A stretch of 64,000 nt of DNA from Collinsella aerofaciens (lineage in GTDB: Bacteria; Actinomycetota; Coriobacteriia; Coriobacteriales; Coriobacteriaceae): contig NZ_WQPL01000007.1 in NCBI RefSeq assembly GCF_018785245.1, positions 1-64,000 of the forward strand. Direction: 5' to 3'. Below, piece after piece: positions 36,587 through 45,703 of the stretch. Both the position numbers and the translations under genes were made by a program. The first letter of the stretch is position 1, and every line of letters begins with the position of its first letter. Below the pieces are notes generated by a model. The model made no database searches, had not been told where the DNA came from, and saw nothing but the letters and a program-made list of their open reading frames with translations.

Positions 36587-36747
36587 CCTACTCATTGGGG
36601 ACAGACTTAAATGACCAGTCGGAGCTGACTGACAAGGAGTGTCCCCAGGTGCCACAAGAGAGTCTAAGGCTGTTCATTTAAGTCTGTCCCCAATGAATAC
36701 CCAATGAATACCCGGTTGGTCATTTAAGTCTGTCCCCAATGAGTAGG
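36587..36747. repeat. REP-like inverted repeat, three copies of GGGGACAGACTTAAATGA
   Basis: Arms 36587-36617 and 36717-36747 are perfect 31-nt reverse complements. A third copy of the core lies at 36674-36695 in the same orientation as the right arm, and AATGAATACCC is duplicated next to it. The core GGGGACAG with A/T-rich flanks resembles REP units spread by RAYT (TnpA-REP) transposases; no such transposase is in the window. It fills most of the gltX-metK gap. Confidence 0.85.
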
Positions 36748-36780
36748 TGCGGAAAGGGTGTGAATGTTTGATTTACGCGC

Positions 36781-36832
36781 TATGATGTGCTCTTGCATAG
36801 AGAGCCCGGCGGAATGGTAACGGTCGCCGGGA
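36781..36832 (+). promoter_or_regulatory. metK promoter -10 and leader hairpin
   Basis: TATGAT at 36781-36786 is a good -10 without a clear -35. The short leader contains a 7-bp G/C hairpin, CCCGGCG (36805-36811) and CGCCGGG (36825-36831), with a 13-base loop, ten bases before the ribosome-binding site. It may be a regulatory leader, but I cannot match it to a known SAM riboswitch class. Confidence 0.4.
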
Positions 36833-36852
36833 CACGTTTTGAAAGGACAATC

Positions 36853-38133
36853 ATGTCAGAAGAACTTCGTTCCATCCCGCCACAACACGGGTCCTTTGTT
36901 TTTACGTCGGAGTCGGTGACCGAAGGTCATCCCGATAAGATCGCTGACCAGATCAGCGACGCCGTCCTCGACGCAATCCTCGCCAAAGAAATAGAGCTCC
37001 AGGAGCAGGGCTACATCGCCCCCAACGGCGTGCCTGCTAACGTGGAGAACGTCCGCTGCGCCTGCGAGACCCTCGTGACCACCGGCACCGTCATCGTCGC
37101 CGGCGAGATCCGCACCCAGGCCTACGTCGACGTACAGGAGATTGTCCGCGGCGTTATCCGCCGCATTGGCTACAACCGTGCAAAGTTCGGTTTTGACTGC
37201 GACACCTGCGGCGTTATGAGCCTCATCCACGAGCAGTCGCCCGATATCGCCCAGGGCGTTGACGAGTCATTCGAGACCCAGACCGGTGCTGCCACAGACC
37301 CGATCGACCTGATCGGCGCCGGCGACCAGGGCATGATGTTCGGTTACGCCTCCAACGAGACCAAGACCCTCATGCCCATGCCACACTACCTGGCAAGCCG
37401 TCTGGCTGAGCGCCTGGCGGCCGTGCGCCACGACGGCACCCTGCCCTACCTGCGTCCCGATGGCAAGACCCAGGTCACCGTGCGCTACGAGGACGGCAAG
37501 CCCGTCGAGGTCACGACCATCGTCATCTCCACGCAGCACGCCGCCGAGATCGAGGACATGGGCAAGATCAAGGCCGACCTCATCGAGCACGTCATCACCC
37601 CGGTCATGGCCGTCGAGAACATGCCGTGGGACAACGCGGACATCTACGTGAACCCCACCGGTCGCTTTGTCGTGGGCGGCCCCATGGGCGACACGGGCCT
37701 CACCGGCCGCAAGATCATTGTCGACACCTACGGCGGCTACGGCCGTCACGGTGGTGGTGCCTTTAGCGGCAAGGACTGCACCAAGGTCGACCGCTCCGCC
37801 GCGTATGCCGCGCGCTGGGTTGCCAAGAACGTGGTCGCCGCCGGCCTAGCTGACCGCTGCGAAGTCGAGCTCGCCTACGCCATCGGCGTTTCCAAGCCCC
37901 TTTCAATCATGGTCGACACCTTTGATACCGCGCATGTTGCCGAGGACAAGATCGTCGAGGCCGTAGAGAAGACCTTCGACCTGCGCCCGGGTGCAATCAT
38001 CCGCGACCTAGACCTGCGTCGCCCCATCTACGAAAAGACGGCAGCCTACGGTCACTTCGGCCGCGAAGACGCCGACTTCACCTGGGAAAAAACCGACCGA
38101 GTCGAAGAACTCAAAGCAGCCTGCGGCCTGTAA
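36853..38133 (+). CDS. metK: S-adenosylmethionine synthetase
   Basis: Makes SAM from methionine and ATP. 426 residues from the ATG at 36853 (GAAAGGAC upstream). Family signatures: [24 protein letters not shown] near the N-terminus, [12 protein letters not shown] (the GAGDQG loop), [20 protein letters not shown] and [22 protein letters not shown] with active-site lysines. SAM from this enzyme also feeds the corrin methyltransferases encoded later in the window, though no co-regulation is visible. Followed by a strong terminator. Confidence 0.97.
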   Translation: MSEELRSIPPQHGSFVFTSESVTEGHPDKIADQISDAVLDAILAKEIELQEQGYIAPNGVPANVENVRCACETLVTTGTVIVAGEIRTQAYVDVQEIVRGVIRRIGYNRAKFGFDCDTCGVMSLIHEQSPDIAQGVDESFETQTGAATDPIDLIGAGDQGMMFGYASNETKTLMPMPHYLASRLAERLAAVRHDGTLPYLRPDGKTQVTVRYEDGKPVEVTTIVISTQHAAEIEDMGKIKADLIEHVITPVMAVENMPWDNADIYVNPTGRFVVGGPMGDTGLTGRKIIVDTYGGYGRHGGGAFSGKDCTKVDRSAAYAARWVAKNVVAAGLADRCEVELAYAIGVSKPLSIMVDTFDTAHVAEDKIVEAVEKTFDLRPGAIIRDLDLRRPIYEKTAAYGHFGREDADFTWEKTDRVEELKAACGL

Positions 38134-38170
38134 GCTAACGGCAAAAGCTACAGCCAAGAAACAACGCACC

Positions 38171-38210
38171 AAAAGAAGTACCGGCTCCAACCGGTACTTC
38201 TTTTTTATTT
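38171..38210 (+). terminator. terminator of metK
   Basis: A 14-bp stem (38171-38184 with 38191-38204) with a six-base loop, the right arm running into TTTTTTATTT. Confidence 0.93.
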
Positions 38211-38265
38211 AAAGGTGGTGAAGATGAGCCGACCTGGAACATGGAATAGGTCATAGGCCGATAAA

Positions 38266-38421
38266 TTTCGCAGCAGAGCGACTCCAACCATGTATCCTAA
38301 GTTCCGAGGGCTTTGGTATCTGGTCGGTCGCGAGTTCCGCACGAGCCGGAGAGCACTTAATGTGCTCTCCGTGCGAGCAGGACTGCCCGAGCAGGCGACC
38401 AAATACCAAAGCCCTCGGAAC
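38266..38421. repeat. long inverted repeat with nested hairpin and shared TTTCGCAGC motif
   Basis: Outer arms 38301-38326 and 38396-38421 match at 25 of 26 positions. Inside lies a 9-bp perfect hairpin (38348-38356 with 38362-38370). Just left of the arms, 38266-38281 reads TTTCGCAGCAGAGCGA, differing by one base from the loop motif at 31862-31877. The element fills the metK-sdaA gap. Confidence 0.8.
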
Positions 38422-38476
38422 GGCGGGACAGAGTATGCCCCGCCCCTCGGGACGACGGGATAGAACAGGAGCGCAT

Positions 38477-40084
38477 ATGGCAGGCAAGCCGCAAACACTA
38501 GCTACGACCTCTGCATTCGAGATCTTGGGGCCCGTCATGGTCGGCCCCAGCTCATCGCACACCGCCGGCGCCCTGCGCTGCGCCCAAGTTGCCGCCAGCC
38601 TGCTGGAAGGCCGCATCACCAAAGTCACCTTTGGGCTGTGGAACTCCTTCGCCCACACCTACCGCGGCCACGGCACCGACCGCGCGCTCGTCGCGGGCAT
38701 ACTGGGCCTCGACACCGATGACGAAAACATCAAGCAGGCCTTCGACCTTGCAAGCGAGCAGGGCCTCGAATATCACTTTGACATCAAGGGCGACGACGCC
38801 TCCATCCACCCCAACACCGTCGACATCGACATGGTCGACGACACGGGCGCCACGGCACAGGTCCGCGGCGAGAGCCTGGGCGGCGGCAAGATGCGCATCA
38901 GCCGCATTAACGGCGTCGGCGTCGACATCTCGGGCATGTATTCCACGCTCTTCGTGGCGCACAAGGACGTTCCCGGCGTACTCGCCGCGCTCACGAACCT
39001 GCTCGCCTACGCTCACGTGAACATCGCTTTCTGCCGCACCTACCGCACCGAAGTGGGCGGCCAGGCCTACTCCGTCTTTGAGACCGACGGCGCGCCCGAC
39101 GACACCGTCGTCCCCATGCTGCGCAAGCTCGACAATGTCGATTACGCGACCTTTATCGAGCTCCCCGGTTCTGCCTCGTCGCTCTCCCCCGGCGTCTCGG
39201 CCAAGGAAATCTTCGACGACGGCGAGCAGCTGCTCGATGCGTGCGAGGAACTGGGGCTCAGCATCGGCGCCGTCATGGCCGTCCGCGAGGCGCGTCTGAC
39301 CGGCGAGGCCCACGCCGTCGCCGCCATGCGCCGCGTGCTCGAGGTTATGCGCGAGGAGACCACGGCCCCCATCGCCAATCCGCAGCGTTCGCTTGGCGGG
39401 CTTATCGGCGGCGAGGCCAAGCTCGTCGAAGCCACCGGCCGCAACGATTTGAGTGAAAGCCTGATGGGCCCCGTCCAGACCGACGCCGTGGCCCGCGCCA
39501 TGGCCGTGCTCGAGCGCTCGGCCACGATGGGCGTAATCGTCGCAGCTCCGACGGCAGGATCCGCGGGTGTTGTGCCCGGCTGCGTGCTGGCGCTCGCCGA
39601 TCGCCTGCAACTCGACGACGAGCAGGTCATGGACGCGCTCTACTGCGCAGCCGCCATCGGCCTCAACCTCACCACGAGCGCCTGCGTCGCCGGCGCCGAG
39701 GGCGGATGCCAGGCCGAGGTGGGAAGCGCCGCCGCCATGGCAGCCGCCGCGCTGGTGCAGATGCTCGGCGGCACGCCCGAGCAGGCGCTCGACGCCAGCT
39801 CCATCGCGCTGAGTAACCTGCTGGGTCTCGTTTGTGACCCCGTAGGTGGCCTCGTGGAGGTGCCCTGCCAAAACCGCAACGCCATCGGCGTGGCAGCGGC
39901 CTTTAGCTCGGCACAACTCGCCCTCGCAGGCATTAAGAGCCTGGTGCCATTTGACCAGATGGCACATGTCATGCTCTCGGTGGGCCACGCGTTGCCGGCC
40001 ACGCTGCGCGAGACGGCAAAGGGCGGCATCGCACAGGCTCCGGCCGCACTTTCGGCCTGTGCAAAATGCGGTGTGTGCGGATAG
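38477..40084 (+). CDS. sdaA: L-serine dehydratase, single-chain iron-sulfur type
   Basis: Deaminates L-serine to pyruvate and ammonia using a [4Fe-4S] cluster. One 535-residue chain combines the beta domain (EILGPVMVGPSSSHTAGALR), an ACT-like segment (STLFVAHKDVPGVLAALTNLLAYAHVNIAF) and the alpha catalytic domain (AAPTAGSAGVVPG, TSACVAGAEGGCQAEVGSAAAM, GLVCDPVGGLVEVPC). Cysteines of the last two motifs fit the cluster ligands, and the extreme C-terminus CAKCGVCG supplies the tail cysteine used by type 2 enzymes. AGGAG precedes the ATG at 38477. Single gene followed by a terminator. Confidence 0.94.
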   Translation: MAGKPQTLATTSAFEILGPVMVGPSSSHTAGALRCAQVAASLLEGRITKVTFGLWNSFAHTYRGHGTDRALVAGILGLDTDDENIKQAFDLASEQGLEYHFDIKGDDASIHPNTVDIDMVDDTGATAQVRGESLGGGKMRISRINGVGVDISGMYSTLFVAHKDVPGVLAALTNLLAYAHVNIAFCRTYRTEVGGQAYSVFETDGAPDDTVVPMLRKLDNVDYATFIELPGSASSLSPGVSAKEIFDDGEQLLDACEELGLSIGAVMAVREARLTGEAHAVAAMRRVLEVMREETTAPIANPQRSLGGLIGGEAKLVEATGRNDLSESLMGPVQTDAVARAMAVLERSATMGVIVAAPTAGSAGVVPGCVLALADRLQLDDEQVMDALYCAAAIGLNLTTSACVAGAEGGCQAEVGSAAAMAAAALVQMLGGTPEQALDASSIALSNLLGLVCDPVGGLVEVPCQNRNAIGVAAAFSSAQLALAGIKSLVPFDQMAHVMLSVGHALPATLRETAKGGIAQAPAALSACAKCGVCG

Positions 40085-40101
40085 CGGCAACGAACGACTC
40101 A

Positions 40102-40129
40102 AAGGTGGGACAAATGTCCCACCTCTTTT
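40102..40129 (+). terminator. terminator of sdaA
   Basis: AAGGTGGGACA and TGTCCCACCT form a tight hairpin followed by CTTTTG. Confidence 0.85.
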
Positions 40130-40170
40130 GAATGCCACCGTTTCCGTACCACAAACAGCAGGGCAATCGC

Positions 40171-40176
40171 TATAAT
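40171..40176 (+). promoter_or_regulatory. -10 element of the L,D-transpeptidase gene
   Basis: A consensus TATAAT 49 bases upstream of the start. No good -35 is seen 16-18 bases before it. Confidence 0.5.
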
Positions 40177-40224
40177 GCAAGCCCAGTAAAAACACGATGA
40201 ACCGCAAGGCGAAAATCGAAGAAT

Positions 40225-41967
40225 ATGCATACGATGTCGCAAAACGATCGAACTCAACTGATTCCCGATCCGCAGCAGCCGAGCAGGCACGCCGGCGGCG
40301 TTCAGTCGCCGCGCCCTATCGCGCCGAGCCACTGTCAGCAGCGTGGTGCGGCAAACGCTTCTCAACGCCCGAACCAACAGCGACAGCAGCGTCAACAACG
40401 ACAGCAGCACCAGGCAAACGGCAATGCGCCCAAGCAGCCCCCCACGCACGCTCGAGGCGATCGCGGCCCCGCGCGCAAACCCGCCAAGAACAATAAGTCG
40501 GGCAAAAAGACGACGCTCTTTGTCGTCCTGGGTCTTATCGTCATTGTCTATATCGTAGGCGTCGTAGCGTTTTCGCAGGTAGCATACCCCAACACCACCA
40601 TTGCCGGCGTAGACGTCTCGTTCTCCAACGCTTCGTCTGCCGCCACTAAGGTCAATTCGGCATGGAAGCACTATAAGCTCACCGTGACAGGCGATGACTT
40701 TAACTGGACCTATCAGCCCGAGTCCGATGAACCCATCGTCGACGGCGAAGCAGCCGCAAAAGAAATCATCAACCACAACGAAGCCTTTCTGTGGCCGGTC
40801 CGCCTTGTGGAATCCTTAAGCGACAAGACCAAAACAACCACTACCTCCAACGAAGTCGATCTTGATCAAGACGTCGACCTGTCCATGCTCTCCGACACCT
40901 TTGACCAAAAGCAGTTTGAGAAGGATCTGAGTGCTGCCATCGACGAGTTTAACGAGGGCCGTTCGGGCACGTTCGAGGCCAATAGCTCCTATGACGAGCA
41001 GGCCGGCAAGTTTACCGTCGAGAAGGCGCGCTCCAACGAAAAACTCAACCGCGAGCATGTCATTAAGTACGCCGAGCTCGAGCTTGCCTCGCTGGCCGAG
41101 ACCGTAGATCTTTCCAAGCTCGGCAACGATGCCTATGAGCCGCTCAATGGAACGCTGACCGATGATCAGATTCAGGCCGTATGCGATGCTGCCAACAACT
41201 TCCTGGGCGTCAACGTGACCCTCAAGCTCAACGGCGAGGATGCCGGCAAGGTTGATGGCAGCTCCGTGTTGCAGTGGATCAGCTTTGCCGATCCGGCCAA
41301 CCCCACGCTCGATACGTCGCAGATCAGTAGCTGGGCAGCCGAGCTCGCCAACGGCTTTAATACCGTGGGCTCCACTCGCTGGTGGACGCGCGCCGATGGC
41401 AAGCAGTGCGCCGTCGAAGGCGGCGACTTTGGTTGGTCCATCGACAGCAGCTCGCTCGCCAAGCAGGTCGAGGACGCCATTAACAACAAGCAGACCGGCG
41501 AGATCGAGATCAAGTACTCCCAGAAGGCCGACACCTTTACTGCAAAGGGAGAGCCCGACTGGAAGGCGTATATCGACGTCGACCTGTCCGAGCAGCACGC
41601 GCGCTACTATGACGAGAACGGTAATATCGTTTGGGAGGCCAACTTTATTTCCGGCAAACCGGGCGAAGACGCCACCCCCGAGGGCGTGTGGCAAATCAAC
41701 AGCAACGACGGCGGCAGCACCCTGATCGGAGCCAAGGACCCCGAGACCGGTAAGCCCAAATACGAGAGCCCGGTGAGCTACTGGATGCCGTTTGAGGGCA
41801 ACATGATCGGCTTCCACGACGCTACATGGCAAAACGACAAGAGCTTCGATAATGCCGAGTCCTATAAGTGGTGCGGCAGCCACGGTTGCATCAACCTGCG
41901 CCTGGCAGACGCCAAGGCACTTCACGACTGCATCAAAGTCGGTCTGTGCGTGGTTGTCCACTCGTAG
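40225..41967 (+). CDS. membrane-anchored L,D-transpeptidase (YkuD) with PG-binding domain
   Basis: Forms 3-3 cross-links in peptidoglycan outside the membrane. The 580-residue protein has a ~95-residue cytosolic segment rich in Gln/Pro/Arg (QRPNQQRQQRQQRQQHQ), one membrane helix (TLFVVLGLIVIVYIVGVVAF, about residues 97-117), an extracellular region resembling the PG_binding_4 repeats found with these enzymes, and a C-terminal YkuD domain. The catalytic motif is FHDATW near residue 532 and SHGCINLR with the nucleophile Cys ~555. Two ATGs (40225, 40234) are possible and neither has a good ribosome-binding site. Confidence 0.9.
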   Translation: MHTMSQNDRTQLIPDPQQPSRHAGGVQSPRPIAPSHCQQRGAANASQRPNQQRQQRQQRQQHQANGNAPKQPPTHARGDRGPARKPAKNNKSGKKTTLFVVLGLIVIVYIVGVVAFSQVAYPNTTIAGVDVSFSNASSAATKVNSAWKHYKLTVTGDDFNWTYQPESDEPIVDGEAAAKEIINHNEAFLWPVRLVESLSDKTKTTTTSNEVDLDQDVDLSMLSDTFDQKQFEKDLSAAIDEFNEGRSGTFEANSSYDEQAGKFTVEKARSNEKLNREHVIKYAELELASLAETVDLSKLGNDAYEPLNGTLTDDQIQAVCDAANNFLGVNVTLKLNGEDAGKVDGSSVLQWISFADPANPTLDTSQISSWAAELANGFNTVGSTRWWTRADGKQCAVEGGDFGWSIDSSSLAKQVEDAINNKQTGEIEIKYSQKADTFTAKGEPDWKAYIDVDLSEQHARYYDENGNIVWEANFISGKPGEDATPEGVWQINSNDGGSTLIGAKDPETGKPKYESPVSYWMPFEGNMIGFHDATWQNDKSFDNAESYKWCGSHGCINLRLADAKALHDCIKVGLCVVVHS

Positions 41968-42099
41968 TGCAACGCGCGCGTTCCTACAACGTGGAACCGC
42001 TGCGACCAATCTAACAGTTCCGAAAGAAACCGTCCCATGCGCCCGCCCCAACCGGTGGGCGTATATACTTAACGAGGTTCTTTCTATAAAGGAGACGCT

Positions 42100-43536
42100 A
42101 TGCCGAATGTCCCCACGATCACACCGGGCCCGGATGATACCGAGAACACGCCCGAAGGTGCCACCGAAACGATTCCTCTGATTACACACGTACATGCCGA
42201 CAAGCAGAACGGACGCACGAACGATGCGGCCGAGATTTCCGATGAAGAGGCATATGCCAAGCTCAAGGCAAAACATGCCGAACGTCGACGCAAAAAGCTG
42301 ATTCGACGCGGTATTGCCGCCGGCGTCGTGGGCGCCATCGCGCTCATTGCCATTGTCGCAACCCTTGTTATCAATGCGCAGCCACAGGGCGCTAGCGGGC
42401 CTGTGACCGACATGGTAACTGAGGGCACGTTTACCACAACGGTCGAGGCGAAAGGCCAGCTCAAACCCATTTCGTCCTCAGTGGTCTCCCCTTCTGTCGA
42501 CGGCACGGTCGATTCGATCAACGTGCAGGCAGGCCAATCCGTCAACGAGGGCGACGTGCTTATGACCATTAAAAACGACGAGCTCGATCGCAGCGTTGCC
42601 GAGGCGCAGCGTGCAGTTGCAGCTGCCCAGGAAGACCTCGCCAACGCGCAGAAAGCCGCAGCTGCCGCGCAGGCCACCCCAACGACGGACGTCGATGGAG
42701 CTTCCGCAGCGGCTGGCGTCTCCGACGCATCAGCGGACACGAACGCCGTATCGGCCGCGCAGCGCAGCCTCGCATCGGCCCAGGCAAACCTCGATCAGGC
42801 GAACGCCAAGGCAGCCAGCCGTACGGTCACGGCCCCAAGCTCGGGCAGCATCGTGGAACTCAACGCCAAAGTGGGCGCCACGGTTACAGGCGGCATGATC
42901 ATGGGCGAAAGCGATACGAGCGGCGGCAAGCAGTGCATGCAGATCGCCGACCTGTCCAAGATGAAGGTGACCGTGCAGGTGGGCGAAAAGGACATCGCCA
43001 AGATCGCCGTTGGGCAGAGCGCCAACGTCACGTATCCCGCGTTTCCCGATATCGTGAGCCAGGGAACGGTCACGGCCATCGCCTCGGTGGCAAACTCCGA
43101 CGCCGCCAACGGTGGCGGCGGCAGCGTAACCTTTAACGTCGACATCCTCATCGAGGCGCCCGACGTGCGCCTCAAACCGGGCATGACGGCCGAGGTCTCG
43201 GTGGTAACCGAGCAGCTCGACGACGTAGTGATGGTTCCGACGATGGCGCTCATGACCGAAGACGGCGAACACTATTACGTCAACGTGGCAACCGACGACG
43301 AGGGCAAGCAATCCCGTCGCGTGAAGGTGACCGTCGTAACGCAAAACGACAACGAAGCCGTAGTCGGCAAGACGCAGGTCAAGCGCGACGACCAGGGCAA
43401 CGAGATCAACCCCAACGTGCCGGTTACCAAGCTGCACGATGGCGACGCCCTCGTCATGGACACCGGAGCGGACGCAACGGCTGACAGCGGCTACAGCGCG
43501 GATTCGGGCAGTATGTCTGACGATGAGGGCATGTAA
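42100..43536 (+). CDS. MacA/HlyD-family membrane-fusion protein
   Basis: Periplasmic-adaptor-type subunit of an ABC efflux or peptide-export system. 478 residues: an acidic cytosolic start, a basic patch and one membrane helix (about 70-92, RRGIAAGVVGAIALIAIVATLVI), a biotinyl-lipoyl-like half (SSSVVSPSVDGTVDSINVQAGQSVNEGDVLM), an alanine-rich coiled-coil hairpin, the second lipoyl half (APSSGSIVELNAKVGATV) and beta-barrel domains. In monoderms such proteins partner MacB-type permeases. AAAGGAG precedes the ATG. Its TAA overlaps the next ATG by one base, so the three genes form one operon. The C-terminal Asp/Ser/Gly tail is low complexity. Confidence 0.88.
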   Translation: MPNVPTITPGPDDTENTPEGATETIPLITHVHADKQNGRTNDAAEISDEEAYAKLKAKHAERRRKKLIRRGIAAGVVGAIALIAIVATLVINAQPQGASGPVTDMVTEGTFTTTVEAKGQLKPISSSVVSPSVDGTVDSINVQAGQSVNEGDVLMTIKNDELDRSVAEAQRAVAAAQEDLANAQKAAAAAQATPTTDVDGASAAAGVSDASADTNAVSAAQRSLASAQANLDQANAKAASRTVTAPSSGSIVELNAKVGATVTGGMIMGESDTSGGKQCMQIADLSKMKVTVQVGEKDIAKIAVGQSANVTYPAFPDIVSQGTVTAIASVANSDAANGGGGSVTFNVDILIEAPDVRLKPGMTAEVSVVTEQLDDVVMVPTMALMTEDGEHYYVNVATDDEGKQSRRVKVTVVTQNDNEAVVGKTQVKRDDQGNEINPNVPVTKLHDGDALVMDTGADATADSGYSADSGSMSDDEGM

Positions 43537-44309
43537 TGCGCCCCGTCATCGACATTCGCAACGTGCATCGCATCTTTGAGAGCGAGGCGGGGTGCGCCCA
43601 CATCTTGCACAACGTGAGCCTTGCGGTAAATCCCGGCGAGTTCGTCGCCATTACCGGCCCCTCGGGCTCGGGCAAATCAACGCTCATGAACATCCTAGGC
43701 TGTCTGGACAAACCGACGGCGGGCGACTATTACCTGCAAGGGCTCAACGTGGCCGAGCTCGATGATGACGAGCTCACCGAAGTTCGCGCCCTGAGCATTG
43801 GCTTTGTCTTTCAGAGCTTCAACCTGCTGCCGCGCCTGTCGGTTATCGAAAACGTCATGCTACCGCTGGCCTATACCAATGTGCCCCGTAGCCAGCGCGA
43901 AATGCGCGCCGTGCACGCGCTACAGGCCGTCACACTACCGATCGACCACTGGGACCACCGTATATCCGAGCTCTCGGGCGGCCAGATGCAGCGTGTCGCC
44001 ATCGCACGCGCCCTCGTCAATGACCCGCCCATCATCCTGGCCGATGAGCCGACGGGAAACCTGGACTCCGCGACCGGAGCGCTTGTGATGGAAACCTTCC
44101 ATAAGCTCCAGAAGCGCGGCAAAACCATCGTGCTCATCACACACGACCCCGGCATCGCCGCCGAGGCCGACCGTGCCGTGACCATCCGCGACGGTCGCAT
44201 TCACGACGGCGCGTATATTCCACATGCACCGCGGACCCTGCGCAGCGCCGTAGATAGCCTGCCCATAATTTCCGCCTCCGCCAACCCGCCGAAAGGAGTG
44301 GTGGCATGA
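43536..44309 (+). CDS. MacB-like ABC transporter ATP-binding protein
   Basis: ATPase subunit of the LolD/MacB (MetN-unrelated) export type. 257 residues with Walker A GPSGSGKST, Q-loop FVFQSFNLLPRLSVIENVMLPL, signature LSGGQMQRVAIARAL, Walker B IILADEPTGNLDS and the H-loop in VLITHD. A C-terminal extension of about 30 residues follows the domain. Start and stop overlap its neighbours (1 and 4 bases), indicating coupled translation with the adaptor and permease. Confidence 0.93.
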   Translation: MRPVIDIRNVHRIFESEAGCAHILHNVSLAVNPGEFVAITGPSGSGKSTLMNILGCLDKPTAGDYYLQGLNVAELDDDELTEVRALSIGFVFQSFNLLPRLSVIENVMLPLAYTNVPRSQREMRAVHALQAVTLPIDHWDHRISELSGGQMQRVAIARALVNDPPIILADEPTGNLDSATGALVMETFHKLQKRGKTIVLITHDPGIAAEADRAVTIRDGRIHDGAYIPHAPRTLRSAVDSLPIISASANPPKGVVA

Positions 44310-45520
44310 GCGCCCGCGATCTCATCCAGGAAGCCCTTCACTCGCTCGAGGCCAACAAGGGGCGCAGCCTGCTCACCATCCTGGGCATTGTCATCGGCAT
44401 CGCCTCGGTTATTGCCATGACTTCGCTCATCGGCGGCATCCAAAACAGCTTGGTCAACAGCCTGGGCCTCAACGCAGCTCGTATGGTTCAGATCTATTCG
44501 TCCCAAGAACTCACCGATTCTGACGTTCAGAAGCTTCAAAAACTAGTGCCGCAGATAGAGCAGATCGGAATTGTCGACAGCGCGTACACCGAGTACAAGA
44601 CCGGCGATAAAAGCTATACCGTCATGGCACAGGGCGTCGATAGCGACATGCTCGACGCGGTGGGGGCCGGCAAGCTCGTTGCGGGGCGTACCTATTCCCA
44701 GGCCGAGTCCCAATCAGGCTCGCGCGTGGCGCTCATCAGCCGCGGCGGCGCCGATCAGCTTTACGGCAACGAACAGGATGCGCTGGGGAAAACCATCAAG
44801 GTGTCCAACGGCGAGGTGCAGATTGTAGGCGTGATTGATGGCGGCAGCGACTCCATGGGCTCGCTCACGCTGTATATGCCACGCGAAACTATCTCCGGAC
44901 TATTTGGCGATGAAAATCCTTCATTCCCCAGCGTGACGGCACTTGCCGCCGAGGGCACGGACATGGATGAGCTTTGTAAGACCATCGAGTCCAAGGTGCG
45001 CGCGATGAAGGGCATCGGGGAGGAGGATGAGTACGACAGCGTATCGGCGACCTCCATGAAAAGCGCTATCGATGCACTCAACTCCTTTATGGGCGCATTC
45101 TCGCTCATCATGGGTGCTGTCGCCAGCATCTCGCTGCTTGTCGGCGGTATCGGCATTATGAATATGATGCTCACCAACGTAACGGAACGCATCCGCGAGA
45201 TCGGTATTCGCCGTGCCCTGGGCGCCAGTCGTCGCGATATCACCGCGCAGTTTTTGGCCGAGTCCTCGGCGCTGTGCGTCACTGGCGGCATTCTGGGCGT
45301 CGTGATTGGCTATCTGCTGGCCTGGGGGCTCACGTTCTTTGCCGCAAGCTCGGGCATCATGAGCGAGTTTGGAGCCACCGGGACGATCACGCCAAGCTTC
45401 TCCATTACGACCGTGTTGATCGCGTTTGCCGTCTCCGTCGGCATCGGAGTAATATTTGGCTTCTACCCCGCTCGCCGCGCAGCAAAGCTCGACCCGGTGG
45501 AGTGCCTACGCTACCAGTAA
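44306..45520 (+). CDS. MacB/FtsX-family ABC transporter permease
   Basis: 404 residues with one N-terminal membrane helix (SLLTILGIVIGIASVIAMTSLIGG), a large extracellular MacB periplasmic-core domain, and three C-terminal helices of the FtsX domain (FSLIMGAVASISLLVGGIGIMNMMLTNVTERIREIGIRRALGAS; later GVVIGYLLAWGLTFFA and the last helix near ITTVLIAFAVSVGIGVIFGFYPARRAAKLDPVECLR). This layout is that of mechanotransmitting exporters for antimicrobial peptides, macrolides or lipoproteins; the substrate is unknown. Overlaps the ATPase gene by ATGA. Confidence 0.92.
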   Translation: MSARDLIQEALHSLEANKGRSLLTILGIVIGIASVIAMTSLIGGIQNSLVNSLGLNAARMVQIYSSQELTDSDVQKLQKLVPQIEQIGIVDSAYTEYKTGDKSYTVMAQGVDSDMLDAVGAGKLVAGRTYSQAESQSGSRVALISRGGADQLYGNEQDALGKTIKVSNGEVQIVGVIDGGSDSMGSLTLYMPRETISGLFGDENPSFPSVTALAAEGTDMDELCKTIESKVRAMKGIGEEDEYDSVSATSMKSAIDALNSFMGAFSLIMGAVASISLLVGGIGIMNMMLTNVTERIREIGIRRALGASRRDITAQFLAESSALCVTGGILGVVIGYLLAWGLTFFAASSGIMSEFGATGTITPSFSITTVLIAFAVSVGIGVIFGFYPARRAAKLDPVECLRYQ

Positions 45521-45528
45521 GCCACCAC

Positions 45529-45605
45529 CAACAAGTTGCGGTGAATTAGGGACTGATTATGCTATCTAGCAGCAAAAACAGACACTATTTCACCGCAACT
45601 TATTG
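45529..45605. repeat. inverted repeat, 17-nt arms
   Basis: Arms 45529-45545 and 45589-45605 match at 16 of 17 positions around a 43-nt loop. It lies nine bases after the permease stop and abuts the IS21 remnant. Confidence 0.7.
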
Positions 45606-45606
45606 A

Positions 45607-45703
45607 AGGGCTGCTTGCGCCAGTTCCGGGCGTCGTCCTCGAGCTATTGGCGGATGACGGGCTTGTACGGGTCGAGCTTGCTCGGGGCGCTCCTCCTCGC
45701 GGG
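45607..45703 (-). pseudogene. istA: IS21-family transposase (IstA) remnant
   Basis: On the minus strand one frame reads RRSAPSKLDPYKPVIRQ, a TAG, then LEDDARNWRKQ. The first part and the spacing to the second match the IstA segment that usually runs SKLDPYKP-x-I-x-x-WLEEDR-x-x-x-x-KQRHTA. Only about 30 residues survive, with an internal stop and no istB, so the element is dead. It sits exactly at the switch from housekeeping genes to the G+C-richer cobalamin operon. Confidence 0.6.

Noticed and set aside
36804-36832. SAM riboswitch upstream of metK
   Set aside because: The leader is too short for SAM-I or SAM-IV and I see no match to the conserved cores of the small classes, so only a hairpin is annotated.
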